DNA of 41,967 nucleotides from an uncultured Bacilli bacterium. Its GTDB lineage: Bacteria; Bacillota_I; Bacilli_A; RF39; UBA660. The first letter of the stretch is position 1. Each line of letters starts with the position of its first letter. The position numbers and the translations under genes were made by a program. Positions 31,009 through 38,728 of this stretch are shown here, in pieces. Location: contig CANQFJ010000014.1 in assembly GCA_947598485.1 (NCBI GenBank), positions 1 through 41,967 on the forward strand. The letters are read 5' to 3'. The notes under the pieces were generated by a model that was not told where the DNA came from, searched no databases, and worked only from the letters and a program-made list of their open reading frames with translations.

Positions 31009-31266
31009 ATGAGTACAATCAATATCACTAAGGCAAGAGCAAATTTATATCAGTTAGTATCAGATGTAAATGTTGGATTTAATCCAATTACAATTGTTAA
31101 TAATAAAGGGAAAAATGCTGTCTTAATATCAGAAGATGAATGGAAAAATATTGAAGAAACTTTGTTTTTGTCAAGTATACCAGGTTATGTTGAGAATATA
31201 AATAATATTAAAAATAGCGAAGATTGGGATAATGCTAAAGAATATAAAAAAGATGAAGAATGGTAA
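31009..31266 (+). CDS. Phd/YefM-family antitoxin
   Basis: The start is ATG 31009, just after GAGGTGAG; the upstream GTG overlaps that site. The 85-residue protein has the Phd/YefM fold: INITKARANLYQLVSDVN, then ITIVNNKGKNAVLISEDEW in the DNA-binding half, and an acidic toxin-binding tail (EDWDNAKEYKKDEEW). It should neutralise the adjacent YoeB-like toxin and repress the pair's promoter. The toxin start overlaps its end by 14 bases. Confidence 0.9.
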   Translation: MSTINITKARANLYQLVSDVNVGFNPITIVNNKGKNAVLISEDEWKNIEETLFLSSIPGYVENINNIKNSEDWDNAKEYKKDEEW

Positions 31267-31534
31267 TGCTTATATAATTAAATTTTCTAAACAAGCGGAA
31301 AAAGATAAAATAAAACTTAAAAATGCTAATTTAGATAAAAATTGTAAAAATATATTAAATTTGATGATTGAAGATCCATTTTGTTATCCACCTACTTATG
31401 AAAAATTAACAGGTGAATTAACAGGTTTATATTCTAGAAGAATAAATAGACAACATAGAATTGTATATGAAGTAGATAAAAATAAAAAAGAAATTCACAT
31501 TTTAAGAATGTGGACTCATTATGAAAAAATGTAA
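31253..31534 (+). CDS. YoeB/Txe-family mRNA-cleaving toxin
   Basis: I choose ATG 31253 (MKNGNAYIIKF), which overlaps the antitoxin's end and gives the normal YoeB start; the frame is open further upstream. The 93-residue protein matches YoeB throughout: FSKQAEKDKIKLKNANL, DPFCYPPTYEKLTGEL, YSRRINRQHRIVYEV and the C-terminal RMWTHYEKM. The active-site Glu (YEKL), Arg (SRRIN), His and Tyr (THYE) are present, so the toxin looks functional. YoeB binds the ribosome and cleaves mRNA in the A site. Type II pairs of this kind are common near mobile or variable regions. Confidence 0.93.
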   Translation: MKNGNAYIIKFSKQAEKDKIKLKNANLDKNCKNILNLMIEDPFCYPPTYEKLTGELTGLYSRRINRQHRIVYEVDKNKKEIHILRMWTHYEKM

Positions 31535-31590
31535 TATTAAAAGCTGAAAATGACTATGATACTTCATTCGAATATTAATATATAGGATAA

Positions 31591-31612
31591 CCTCTAGAGA
31601 AATGGCTAGAGG
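31591..31612 (+). terminator. Hairpin after the toxin gene, weak terminator
   Basis: CCTCTAG (31591-31597) and CTAGAGG (31606-31612) with an 8-nt loop, followed by ATTGATTTTA rather than a clean T run. Confidence 0.45.
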
Positions 31613-31638
31613 ATTGATTTTATTGAGGTGATATACAA

Positions 31639-32088
31639 ATGACAATTCGAAAAGCAAATTATGATGATGTAAAAACATTAAACAAATTTTTAACACTTTT
31701 AATAAGAGATGAAAGTCAGTATGATTTGGGAATCGATAAAAACTTTATTGTTACAAATATGTATGAAAATTATATTGAAGATTCTAATAAACTGCTTATT
31801 GTTGCGGAAGAAAATGACAATGTTGTAGGATATTTGTACGGAATGATTAAACCAAATGATGGTACATATAAGTATGTAATAGCTAAGTTAGATGCATTAT
31901 ATATAGATATTAACTATCGTAATAAAAAAATTGCTACATCTTTAATTGAATACTTTAAAAATTGGGCGATAGCAAAGAAAACTCATAAAATAGAAGTAAA
32001 TGTGTGGAGTAATAACATCAAAGCTAAACACCTATATGAAAAAAATGGATTCAAAACAGTCAGTGAAACATTATCTATTGATTTATAG
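31639..32088 (+). CDS. GNAT-family N-acetyltransferase
   Basis: The start has GAGGTGAT. The 149-residue protein has the GNAT order: an N-terminal MTIRKANYDDVKTLNKFLTL, the strand LLIVAEENDNVVGYLYGMI, the acetyl-CoA region YIDINYRNKKIATSLIEYF, and the C-terminal VWSNNIKAKHLYEKNGFKTV. The Q/RxxGxG/A motif is altered to RNKKIA, so cofactor binding should be checked. The substrate is unknown. It follows the toxin-antitoxin pair in the accessory patch. Confidence 0.85.
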   Translation: MTIRKANYDDVKTLNKFLTLLIRDESQYDLGIDKNFIVTNMYENYIEDSNKLLIVAEENDNVVGYLYGMIKPNDGTYKYVIAKLDALYIDINYRNKKIATSLIEYFKNWAIAKKTHKIEVNVWSNNIKAKHLYEKNGFKTVSETLSIDL

Positions 32089-32125
32089 TGTTAACATCAA
32101 CGATTTAGAAATATAGGGCGATAAA

Positions 32126-32758
32126 ATGGAAATAATAAGAGAAAAAGATTCTTTAGGTTTTGATGTTATTAAAATGACAAAAGAAAATACCACTTTAACA
32201 ATTTATTTTGGTGGCAATGGCGATATATATTGGGATTTAAATAATCTAGATAATTTTGAAAGCCAAGATGAAAGTTTTACAATAAGCACAAATGATGGTC
32301 CAATATTTGAATCATTTCAAAGATTATTTTTTAGCATAGCTACTCATCAAATATTTGGGGTAAATGAAGTAGAAAAATCTTTTGGTGAAACTCCTGAAAA
32401 ATTACGAATGTTACGTGAGCAAAACGAAAAAGATAATGAACGACTATTAAGGCATCCTTATTTTAAAGACCTTTGCAACGGAGATTATGTAAAGTGGCAC
32501 AGCGATAATGAGCCCTTTGAGACTGGTAATATACTAACTATATCATTGGATCATGCAACTTGTGCAGTAGTAATAAATATAAAAAGGGTTAGCAACGAGT
32601 TTGGCTTTTTGAATGTTTGCTTTACACATTCAGGGAGTAGATATAGGCCTTTTGATTTAGCATTTTATGAAAATTATAGAGAATTATGTGAAATGAATTT
32701 AGATGTACCTAACCCTGGAGAAATTACAAACTCTGATAAAACACGGAAACGAGTATAA
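32126..32758 (+). CDS. Hypothetical protein
   Basis: The 210-residue protein starts after AGGGCGAT. It has no signal or membrane helix. The first half is mixed strand and helix (DSLGFDVIKMTKENTTLTIY, then GNGDIYWDL), and the middle has PEKLRMLREQNEKDNERLLR. The C-terminal part has several aromatic and Cys residues (FLNVCFTHSGSRYRPFDL). I recognise no family. It lies in the accessory patch between the acetyltransferase and the DHH gene. Confidence 0.65.
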   Translation: MEIIREKDSLGFDVIKMTKENTTLTIYFGGNGDIYWDLNNLDNFESQDESFTISTNDGPIFESFQRLFFSIATHQIFGVNEVEKSFGETPEKLRMLREQNEKDNERLLRHPYFKDLCNGDYVKWHSDNEPFETGNILTISLDHATCAVVINIKRVSNEFGFLNVCFTHSGSRYRPFDLAFYENYRELCEMNLDVPNPGEITNSDKTRKRV

Positions 32759-32832
32759 GAAATTAGGGTTTAATTAAGAATATAAATTTCTAAAGATGTA
32801 ATTATCATCTTAAATAAAAGGAGATACTATAA

Positions 32833-33783
32833 ATGAAAATATTACTATTTACTCATAAAAGTGATATTGATGGCATGGGAAATGTCATTCTTACTAAACT
32901 AGCTTTTGATGAAGTTGATTATGTGTTATGTGAAACCTTTAACCTTCAAGAAGAGATAAAAAAATATTATGATAATGGAAAAATATATAGCTATGATATT
33001 ATTTTAGTAACTGACTTATGGCTTCAGGAACCAACTTTAACAAAAGTAGCTAAAGATTCAAAGTTAAAAGACAAATTCTTTGTTTTTGATCATCATGAAT
33101 CGGCATTACAAGAAAAATGTGATAAATATCCTTTTTCTACCATTAAAGTTTCTGATGAAAATGGCTTATGCTGTGGGACAAGTTTATTTTATGAATGGCT
33201 TGTAAATAAAAGCTATATTGATGCAAATAACCAACAAATTAAAGATTTTGTTGAACTCACAAGAAGATATGATACTTGGGAGTGGAAAACGAAATATAAT
33301 GATGAAACTCCTCATGAATTAACTATTTTATTTACTTGTGTCGGCTGTGAAGGCTATATTAAACTTATGTATGATAAATTAAAGGAAACAGATAATTATA
33401 AGTTTGTATTTAGCGAACTAGAGAATATGTTTATTAACAATAAAAAACAGCAAATTAAAGAAATTGTTACAAGCTATGCAAATAACGTCTATTATAAAGA
33501 AATATTAGGCTTAAAAGCAGGCGTTGTATTTATCGATTATGAATATAGAAATGATTTAACAGAGTTTTTTCGCCAAAACAATTTTGATATGGATTTTGCT
33601 ATGCTTATAGCTTTAGATTATGGTGTAATTTCCTATCGAAACATAAAGGAAGATGTAAATGTTAGATTAATTGCCGAAGCTATGGGTGGTAAAGGGCACG
33701 ATAAAGCCGCGGGAAGTCCAATTTCCAAGGAAATGAAAATAAAATTGATAAAACTTTTAATAGAAGATAAAAATATTGACTAG
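32833..33783 (+). CDS. DHH-family phosphoesterase
   Basis: The start follows AAAGGAGAT. The 316-residue protein has the DHH motifs in order: THKSDIDGMG (metal ligands Asp11 and Asp13), VTDLW, FDHHESA (Asp86, His87, His88), and the DHHA1-type GGKGHDKAAG near the C-terminus. Metal-binding residues are complete, so it should hydrolyse a phosphodiester, probably nanoRNA, cyclic di-nucleotide or a similar small substrate; which is not decided. The segment LTRRYDTWEWKTKYNDETPH fits the family linker. It stands alone with its own ribosome binding site. Confidence 0.9.
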   Translation: MKILLFTHKSDIDGMGNVILTKLAFDEVDYVLCETFNLQEEIKKYYDNGKIYSYDIILVTDLWLQEPTLTKVAKDSKLKDKFFVFDHHESALQEKCDKYPFSTIKVSDENGLCCGTSLFYEWLVNKSYIDANNQQIKDFVELTRRYDTWEWKTKYNDETPHELTILFTCVGCEGYIKLMYDKLKETDNYKFVFSELENMFINNKKQQIKEIVTSYANNVYYKEILGLKAGVVFIDYEYRNDLTEFFRQNNFDMDFAMLIALDYGVISYRNIKEDVNVRLIAEAMGGKGHDKAAGSPISKEMKIKLIKLLIEDKNID

Positions 33784-33815
33784 TATTATATATGGTTTTA
33801 TATTTCTTTAAACTT

Positions 33816-33824
33816 TGATACAAT
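33816..33824 (+). promoter_or_regulatory. Extended -10 promoter of the MBL gene, predicted leaderless
   Basis: TGATACAAT ends 6 bases before ATG 33831, so transcription would begin at or beside the start codon. No Shine-Dalgarno sequence is present. Confidence 0.45.
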
Positions 33825-33830
33825 ACATAT

Positions 33831-34634
33831 ATGGAATTAAAAGTTTTAGTGGATAATAACACATTTATAGATATGTATTATTTTGGTGAACCCGCGGTCA
33901 GTTATTATATTGAAGATGGTCCTGATAAAATTTTGTTTGATACGGGTTACTCCGGTATTTTTATGAAAAATGCTGAATTATTAAATATTAATTTAGATAA
34001 TGTTAATAAATTAGTTATATCTCATGGGCATAATGATCATACTGGGGGTTTAGAAAAGTTTTTTGCAAAAGAAAGAAATATAGAACTAATAGCTCATCCT
34101 GATTGTTTTGAATATAAGGAAGATGAACTAGGCTTATTTATAGGAAGTCCGTTATCTAAAGATGAACTTGCTAGAAAATGCCAACTAAACTTGTCAAAAA
34201 GTCCTATTAAAATAAGTGAACATATAACTTATCTAGGAGAAATTCCTTCTTTAAATGACTTTGAAAAAAGAGAAGTTATTGGCAAAAAATTACTTGATAC
34301 TAAAATAGTTGAAGATAAGGTTAATGATGATTCGGCAATAGTCTATAAGTTTGAAAAAGGTTTATTTATTATTACGGGATGCTCTCATAGTGGGATTTGC
34401 AACATTATTGAATACGCTAAAAAAGTTTGTGGTGATAATAGAATTTATGGCGTTATCGGAGGATTGCATTTATTTGATATAGACGAAAGACTAGAAAAAA
34501 CGATAAACTATTTATTAGAAAATAATATTAAGCATTTGTATCCATGTCATTGTATTTCTCTAAAAGCTAAAATAGAAATGGCTAAAAAATTAGAGATAAA
34601 AGAGGTAGGAGTAGGTCTTAATATAAAAATTTAG
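33831..34634 (+). CDS. MBL-fold metallo-hydrolase (COG1237 type)
   Basis: The 267-residue protein has the zinc-binding motif HGHNDHTGG (His65, His67, Asp69, His70), a strand ILFDTGYSG before it, a C-terminal GCSHSGICNII and the last His region HLYPCHCISLKAKIEMA. This pattern fits COG1237, often annotated as 7,8-dihydropterin-6-methyl-4-aminobenzene-phosphate synthase-related. The actual substrate in bacteria is not settled. It has no ribosome binding site and its -10 lies at the start codon, so it may be translated from a leaderless mRNA. It starts 48 bases after the DHH gene and ends in a strong terminator. Confidence 0.9.
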   Translation: MELKVLVDNNTFIDMYYFGEPAVSYYIEDGPDKILFDTGYSGIFMKNAELLNINLDNVNKLVISHGHNDHTGGLEKFFAKERNIELIAHPDCFEYKEDELGLFIGSPLSKDELARKCQLNLSKSPIKISEHITYLGEIPSLNDFEKREVIGKKLLDTKIVEDKVNDDSAIVYKFEKGLFIITGCSHSGICNIIEYAKKVCGDNRIYGVIGGLHLFDIDERLEKTINYLLENNIKHLYPCHCISLKAKIEMAKKLEIKEVGVGLNIKI

Positions 34635-34672
34635 AAAAGTATCAGTTATAAAGAAAATTGGTACTTTTTTTA
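34635..34672 (+). terminator. Terminator of the MBL gene
   Basis: AAAAGTATCA (34635-34644) pairs with TGGTACTTTT (34659-34668) with one G-U pair, followed by a T run. Confidence 0.75.
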
Positions 34673-34712
34673 TTGAAATAATAACTTTTTATATTACTAA
34701 CTTTATAAAGTA

Positions 34713-34721
34713 TGTTAAAAT
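34713..34721 (+). promoter_or_regulatory. Extended -10 promoter of the 707-residue gene
   Basis: TGTTAAAAT, 67 bases before ATG 34788. No clear -35. Confidence 0.4.
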
Positions 34722-34787
34722 AAAAGTTAAATTGGGAATACTAAGATATCAGTATCCCTTTATAGAGAAGTTGCAAGAGGTGCTAAA

Positions 34788-36911
34788 ATGTTACTTACTA
34801 ATCCTTATTACTCTATATTATATGAGTATGTTACAAAAAAAGGTTTTAGTCAAAGTGGTAAGTGCGAATATAAAAATTATGATAAAGCTAAAGATATTTT
34901 CGTATATTTTAACTGCTTTGATATAAAAGGGGTTGATGAGGTTAGTAAACTAGCAAAAGAAAATTACGAAGGAAGTTTGGAGTTTTCTTATAATCAAGCT
35001 ACTAATGAAGTTTATGTTTCTAAAGTTCCCTATGTGGTATATCAAAATATAAAGGTACCGGTTTTAACTGGCGATATTGTGCAAATAATACTTGATAAGT
35101 TACAAAAGTATACTTCAAGTGATATGTTAAAAATTGTATTCGCGGATTCTGTTTTACCTTTAGCTATAGACGAAAGAGCTACAGAGTTATTACCTGCTTT
35201 AAAAGAGACAAGTAATTATCGCTTTTTATTGGCTATAATAAACAAAATAACAGAAGAGAAAAAACATATAATGGCTCAAACTAAACGCTTTCAAGAAAGT
35301 CAAGCTAGAAATGAGCGGAGCCGGGAAAGAGCTATTGCTAAAAAGCGAAAAATCCTGGGTCTTGACCCTAAAGATTTTCCGACTACTGAGGAATTCCAAA
35401 GTAAGCTAAGAGAAAAGATAACTGCTACATGTCAGTATAAATTAGATAATATAACAAGACATTTAGAGGCCAATATTAAAAAATATAAGAAATATTTTGA
35501 TCGTAAAAATCAGTATGCTTTTGAGTATATATTAAGAGTTGCACTTTTAGATAAGATAAAACAGACGAATATTGGCGATGGATTTTTACTTCGAAATATT
35601 GATAGGCTTTACGATCCTTTTCAAGATACTTATTATTTAGAAAGCTTTGTATCTGATGCTATTATACCTACAGAGTTGCAAAGATTAGTTAAGATGTGGA
35701 AATACTTTCTTGATACGGATAATAAAAACTTAAATCCTATTTTTATTAATGAAGCGATTAATGCAATAATTGATGTTGATTTGCATTCGCCAAATGGCAT
35801 AGTAAGTGCTTATCAAGATAGAGAGGAAGAAAATGATTTAAAATATTTTGCTCATGAAGATGGGATTTCGTATGCTGAGTATTGCCCTTATATTATTCAT
35901 GCTCAAGTTATGCGACATAATAGCGGTGCTGAGATGCATCCAGTATATAGCTATTATTATAAGCGAATAATGAATCTTCCCTATAGAAGTTATTTTGATA
36001 TTGCAAGAGCAATGGATGGAGCCAATTTAGAGATTACTCCTTTGGAAATAATAGTCCAAATAGCTAAATTAGAAGAAAAGCAAAAATATTATGAAAGAAT
36101 TCTAGCTAATCCTGATGAAGTAGTATTAAAGTTTTATAAAACTAGTAAGATATGGGGCTCTATAATGCAGCTTCCGTATTGGGATAGAGTTTATTTTGAC
36201 CCTGTTTTTGATGCGGATTTGCACGATCATGAATCTTTTAGCTTATTTATGGTACGACCTGGGGTAAGTGAAATTGATTATGAAAGCATAATTGATTTTG
36301 TGGATAATCCTAAATATAAAAGTGCCATATCAAGAAATGATTTAGCTAGGACAAATAGAAAATTACGTGATCGATTGATGGTCATGATTCCTAAATCACT
36401 TAGCAGTACAGAAATAACGAAGTTAATTGATTATGCACATGAATATGGGGCTAAACTTAACTTTGTTTGTGAAAATAGTGATACTTCAATAATAGTAAAA
36501 AAGGTTTTATTACAAAAAACTTTAGAATCTTATATAAATGGTGATAAATATTTTAAAGAATGGTGTTTTATTAATGTAGATCCTAATTATTATGAATCAT
36601 TTTTGAAAGATACTCCCAATAATAAAACCTTATGGCACCGTTATGATTATAGTTCCGATTATATTTATAAAAGAAAAGAACTGCTTAGCTTTGATAGACA
36701 AGTTGAACTTGCTATTGAGTACGCCCAAAATGGGCCTAATAGTATTGATTATCAGTTACTTGACACCATATTATTTGGAAGTTATGATAGTAGTACAATT
36801 TTCTTAGAAGATTTCAATTATTTTCAAAGTATGCTAGGAGAAGAAACTGCATATTGGGAAGAAGAGTTAGCATATAGTAGAGCAAGACGATTAAAGGAAG
36901 AGATAGAGTAG
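34788..36911 (+). CDS. Large protein of unknown function, partner of a RelA-like domain protein
   Basis: The start follows AAGAGGTG. The 707-residue protein has no signal peptide or membrane helix and no family I recognise. Visible parts are an N-terminal domain with EYVTKKGFSQSGKCEYKNYD, a basic coiled coil with Arg/Lys clusters near residues 160-190 (SQARNERSRERAIAKKRK), a long helical middle, and a C-terminal part with YEEELAYSRARRLKEEIE-like ends (EEELAYSRARRLKEEIE). It is rich in Tyr and Asp. The RelA/SpoT-type gene begins 19 bases after it, so the two probably act together. It may belong to an uncharacterised stress or defence module. Confidence 0.75.
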   Translation: MLLTNPYYSILYEYVTKKGFSQSGKCEYKNYDKAKDIFVYFNCFDIKGVDEVSKLAKENYEGSLEFSYNQATNEVYVSKVPYVVYQNIKVPVLTGDIVQIILDKLQKYTSSDMLKIVFADSVLPLAIDERATELLPALKETSNYRFLLAIINKITEEKKHIMAQTKRFQESQARNERSRERAIAKKRKILGLDPKDFPTTEEFQSKLREKITATCQYKLDNITRHLEANIKKYKKYFDRKNQYAFEYILRVALLDKIKQTNIGDGFLLRNIDRLYDPFQDTYYLESFVSDAIIPTELQRLVKMWKYFLDTDNKNLNPIFINEAINAIIDVDLHSPNGIVSAYQDREEENDLKYFAHEDGISYAEYCPYIIHAQVMRHNSGAEMHPVYSYYYKRIMNLPYRSYFDIARAMDGANLEITPLEIIVQIAKLEEKQKYYERILANPDEVVLKFYKTSKIWGSIMQLPYWDRVYFDPVFDADLHDHESFSLFMVRPGVSEIDYESIIDFVDNPKYKSAISRNDLARTNRKLRDRLMVMIPKSLSSTEITKLIDYAHEYGAKLNFVCENSDTSIIVKKVLLQKTLESYINGDKYFKEWCFINVDPNYYESFLKDTPNNKTLWHRYDYSSDYIYKRKELLSFDRQVELAIEYAQNGPNSIDYQLLDTILFGSYDSSTIFLEDFNYFQSMLGEETAYWEEELAYSRARRLKEEIE

Positions 36912-36930
36912 ATTGAGTGGTGACTAATGC

Positions 36931-37437
36931 ATGACTAGTTTTGTAGATGAAAGAGAAACGGAAATAAATCTTGTTTTAAGTGATGCTATAGAAGAAGCAG
37001 AAAGATTTAAAGAAGATATAACTTATACTTTAAATGAAGTTTTTCATAGGCCTTTTTTGGTTGAAAGCCGTGTTAAAGAGGCCGATAAAATAAGATTAAA
37101 ATGTGCTTATAACGAAGAAAAATATAATGAGCCATTTTCGGCATACGATATAAAAGATATTGTCGGTATAAGAATTATTGTAGATACTGAAGATGATATA
37201 CGAGAAGTTAGGAATATTTTAAGTAAAACATCTCTGCCTGTTGATGATGAGATAGACACTATTACTAGTCCTAGGGAATCAGGCTTTAGAGCTATAGCAC
37301 TTTATTATTATCCTAAAGCAGGAGATTACTGCCCTGTGCATGCTGAAGTGCAAATTATGACAAGAGAAATGGCTAAATGGGTTAATGAAACTCATGAAGA
37401 ATATGACCAAAGAAAATATGGTCACATTAAACGTTAA
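36931..37437 (+). CDS. RelA/SpoT-type synthetase domain protein with altered motifs
   Basis: The 168-residue protein is a single nucleotide-pyrophosphokinase-like domain without an HD hydrolase domain. It keeps DIKDIVGIRIIVDTEDDIRE (Asp76, a metal ligand), and EVQIMTREMAKWVNETHEEY, which matches the catalytic E-x-Q-I-x-T block (Glu139). The central GYxSxH motif is instead GFRAIAL (residues 118-124): Phe replaces the GTP-stacking Tyr and the His is missing. The Arg/Lys pair near RLKCAY is present. It could be a weak alarmone synthetase, a binding-only version, or a synthetase that uses another nucleotide. The site GAGTGGTG is a weak ribosome binding site, so coupling to the gene upstream is likely. 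Confidence 0.75.
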   Translation: MTSFVDERETEINLVLSDAIEEAERFKEDITYTLNEVFHRPFLVESRVKEADKIRLKCAYNEEKYNEPFSAYDIKDIVGIRIIVDTEDDIREVRNILSKTSLPVDDEIDTITSPRESGFRAIALYYYPKAGDYCPVHAEVQIMTREMAKWVNETHEEYDQRKYGHIKR

Positions 37438-37456
37438 AGTGTAATGAGGTTTAATT

Positions 37457-38128
37457 ATGAAAGTATTAAACAAATTATTAACAAATAAAACTATCGACTA
37501 TCAAAAATTGCAAGGATATGGCTTTAACTTAATCAAGGATAGTTATGTTTATGAAAAAATACTTAGTAATAATCATTTTAAAGTTATTATTGAAATAAAC
37601 AAAGATAAGCAAATAAGTAAGGTTATAGATTTAGATGTTGATGACGAGTATGTCTTAGTCGATGTACCCGGAGCATCTGGTAATTATGTAGGAAAAATTA
37701 GAGAAGAGTATAATGCCATTATAAATGATTTTATAAATAAGTGTACAAAGTATAACATTTTTAAAGAAAATCAGACTAAAGAAATAATAGAATATATTAA
37801 GAATAAATATCATGATGATTTAGAGTATCTTTGGGAAAAAACACCAGATGCTGCGATATGGCGAAATAAGGATAATAGCAAGTGGTATGGTTTATTAATG
37901 AAGATACCTGAAAATAGATTAGACACTGAAAGTGATAATCTTGTTGAAATAATTGACTTAAGGTATCCTAAAGATAATATAACGGACATATTAAAAAAGA
38001 AGGGAATATATCCAGGATATCATATGAATAAGAAAAGTTGGATAACAATTATTTTAGATAATAGTGTTGATACAAAAGAAATCTATAAATTAATTGATCA
38101 AAGTTATGAGATATCTTCTCTAAAATAA
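37457..38128 (+). CDS. MmcQ/YjbR family protein with an N-terminal extension
   Basis: The start follows GAGG. Residues about 110-223 match MmcQ/YjbR proteins: DLEYLWEKTPDAAIWRNKDN with SKWYGLLMKIPENRL, then VEIIDLRYP and GIYPGYHMNKKSWITIILD. This fold (CyaY-like) is found in small proteins with suspected DNA-binding or regulatory roles. The first 100 residues form a second, less conserved domain with DVPGASGNYVGKIREEYNAI. Its gene follows the RelA-like gene by 19 bases and may share its transcript. Confidence 0.8.
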   Translation: MKVLNKLLTNKTIDYQKLQGYGFNLIKDSYVYEKILSNNHFKVIIEINKDKQISKVIDLDVDDEYVLVDVPGASGNYVGKIREEYNAIINDFINKCTKYNIFKENQTKEIIEYIKNKYHDDLEYLWEKTPDAAIWRNKDNSKWYGLLMKIPENRLDTESDNLVEIIDLRYPKDNITDILKKKGIYPGYHMNKKSWITIILDNSVDTKEIYKLIDQSYEISSLK

Positions 38129-38138
38129 TTTAAGAACT

Positions 38139-38163
38139 AGAACTTGTAAAAAGTTCTTTTCTT
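38139..38163 (+). terminator. Terminator after the MmcQ/YjbR gene
   Basis: AGAACTT-GTAAA-AAGTTCT (38139-38157) followed by TTTCTT. Confidence 0.6.
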
Positions 38164-38194
38164 ATGCTATTATAAAGCCAAATTGAGGTATTAT

Positions 38195-38674
38195 ATGTCT
38201 AAAGTAAGTAATGTACTGTCTATGCTTGAATATTTAAGTACTGGTAAAAAATATAGTATAAATGAACTTGCTAATTTATTAGAGGTTACGCCGCGAATGA
38301 TTAGAAACTATAAAGATGAACTTGAAGAAGCAGGGATTTATATTGATACAATCAAAGGACCTTATGGTGGATATGTACTAAATCAAAATATTAATGTACC
38401 TAAGAGATTTGTAACAAGATATGAGATAAAAATTGATAATAAAAGAATATTTAATACTTTAAATAGAGCCATTAAAGAAAAAAGGAAATGCTTTATCGAG
38501 TATTATTCGAAAGATAGAAAAGAAATATCCAAAAGAATTATTAGACCTTATGAATTAATAGTTTTAGCTTCTGAATGGGGTGTAGCAGCATATTGTGAAA
38601 GTAAGGAAGAAATAAGACACTTTTATGTTAACCGTATTAAAAATATTAAATTATTAGATATTTATTATAACTGA
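38195..38674 (+). CDS. HTH-WYL transcriptional regulator
   Basis: I choose ATG 38195, six bases after GAGG; an upstream in-frame TTG overlaps that site. The 159-residue protein has an N-terminal DeoR/HTH_11-type winged helix (YSINELANLLEVTPRMIRNY, then GGYVLNQ) and a short WYL domain (CFIEYYSKDRKEISKRIIRP, then WGVAAYCESKEEIRHFYVNR). WYL regulators respond to nucleic-acid or nucleotide ligands and often control phage-defence or DNA-damage genes. It is shorter than the usual 300 residues because the C-terminal extension is missing. It ends in TGA. Confidence 0.85.
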   Translation: MSKVSNVLSMLEYLSTGKKYSINELANLLEVTPRMIRNYKDELEEAGIYIDTIKGPYGGYVLNQNINVPKRFVTRYEIKIDNKRIFNTLNRAIKEKRKCFIEYYSKDRKEISKRIIRPYELIVLASEWGVAAYCESKEEIRHFYVNRIKNIKLLDIYYN

Positions 38675-38728
38675 CAGATATATTTCCTCTTTTTTTGTTA
38701 AACTTTAATTAACAGAAACGAGGAATAA

